Source of the DNA: CAZNLH01 sp964573995
Lineage (GTDB): Bacteria > Gemmatimonadota > CAZMKB01 > CAZNLH01
Direction: 5' to 3'
NCBI GenBank assembly: GCA_964573995.1
Contig: CAZNLH010000001.1
Coordinates: forward strand, 186,001 to 250,000
DNA length: 64,000 bases
The position numbers and the translations under genes were made by a program. Below the pieces are notes generated by a model. The model ran no database searches. It saw only the letters and a program-made list of their open reading frames with translations, and was not told where the DNA came from. Shown piece after piece: positions 63,704 through 64,000 of this stretch. Numbering within the stretch: the first letter of the stretch is position 1; the number at the start of each line of letters is the position of its first letter.

Positions 63704-64000
63704 GCGATAAATTTCTGAGAGAGTTCCTTCCGAGAGGGCAGGCTGAATATCTTGAAATCATCCACCTTCATCAGGGGATCGTCACGTATAGTAATATCGA
63801 GATCAAAACGCTTCTCCAATTCATTGAGACAGTCCTTTTCCTCTTCAAGGAGATGGAGCGCCATCGAGGGATGCATAGAGATCAACAACGCCTTCTCCTG
63901 GCCGATGGCGCCGACCCGCTGAATCGCCCTTTCCACGCGCCTCGACATCGTCTCCTTGGAGAGTATCCTGCCGTTGCCCATGCAAGTCGGACAGGGCTGT
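63700..64000 (-). CDS. rng: Ribonuclease G/E family protein, C-terminal end only
   Basis: About 100 codons remain; the gene runs off the right edge. The fragment begins Q-P-C-P-T-C-M-G-N-G-R-I, the zinc-link C-x-x-C of RNase E/G (translated by hand, since the ATG at 63981 is internal), and continues KETMSRRVERAIQRV and ALLISMHPSMALHLLEEEKDCL. It ends like RNase G with no long C-terminal scaffold tail. The rng-rplU-rpmA order is seen in other bacteria. Confidence 0.88.
   Translation of the reverse strand, partial: QPCPTCMGNGRILSKETMSRRVERAIQRVGAIGQEKALLISMHPSMALHLLEEEKDCLNELEKRFDLDITIRDDPLMKVDDFKIFSLPSRKELSQKFIA

Overview
The window is ordinary chromosomal DNA of a Gram-negative bacterium with a moderately GC-rich genome. 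A complete type II secretion operon with an outer-membrane secretin implies an outer membrane. The rest suggests an aerobic or facultative heterotroph: TCA enzymes (mdh, sucCD), a block of leucine dehydrogenase and acyl-CoA oxidation genes, B12-dependent methylmalonyl-CoA genes and a B12-type importer. Gene content (Minf_1886/TIGR04138 protein, cyclic 2,3-diphosphoglycerate synthetase-like GTPase, lexA-dinB-dnaE2, T2SS) fits a deltaproteobacterium or an uncultured FCB/PVC-type lineage. There is no rRNA or marker phylogeny here to decide. I see no CRISPR array, transposase, integrase or phage gene.

Layout. 1-2.8 kb (minus): a BtuF/BtuC/BtuD-like importer behind a consensus promoter and a ~450-nt structured leader. 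2.9-5.1 kb: an orphan zinc-finger protein, rpsT (TTG start) and an unrecognised membrane protein with an internal repeat. 5.2-15.8 kb (minus): gspE-F-G-H-I-J-K-L-M-C-D. 16.0-16.7 kb (minus): secG and tRNA-Leu(GAG). 16.9-20.9 kb (plus): two tandem pilin-like genes, a sigma-54-like promoter and a YfhO-family protein. 20.8-26.3 kb (minus): lgt-aroE-comF-gapA-pgk-tpiA. 26.5-31.6 kb (plus): lexA-dinB-dnaE2, GC-richer than its surroundings. 31.6-36.1 kb (minus): hsp20, lon, a Minf_1886 protein, yigZ and rpiB. 36.1-44.2 kb (minus): leucine dehydrogenase, two acyl-CoA dehydrogenases, hydroxyacyl-CoA dehydrogenase, thiolase, an enoyl-CoA hydratase broken by a stop codon, the small methylmalonyl-CoA mutase subunit and MeaB. 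44.3-47.2 kb: a YwlE-type phosphatase, tsaC, purE and a third acyl-CoA dehydrogenase. 47.3-54.2 kb: yceD-rpmF-plsX-fabH-fabD-fabG-acpP-fabF-rnc. 54.3-62.8 kb: ndk, an EIIA-like/CBS protein, sucD, sucC, arcC, the cDPGS-like GTPase, phosphohexomutase and mdh. 62.9-64 kb: rpmA, rplU and the 3' end of an RNase G gene.

How it works together. The catabolic block would deaminate branched-chain amino acids and oxidise short acyl-CoAs to acetyl- and propionyl-CoA. The B12-dependent mutase route passes propionate carbon to succinyl-CoA, which sucCD uses for substrate-level phosphorylation. The B12 importer fits this need.

Most of the window is conserved housekeeping. The parts worth a second look are: the lexA-dinB-dnaE2 cassette with a catalytically intact DinB and no imuA; the tandem pilin/YfhO cassette apparently lodged between tpiA and secG-tRNA-Leu; the catabolic block apparently lodged between tsaC-ywlE and rpiB; a phosphatase with the arginine-phosphatase Thr signature; a promoter placed to make a leaderless yceD mRNA; and the arcC/cDPGS pair next to sucCD. 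I did not find an obviously new multi-gene system.
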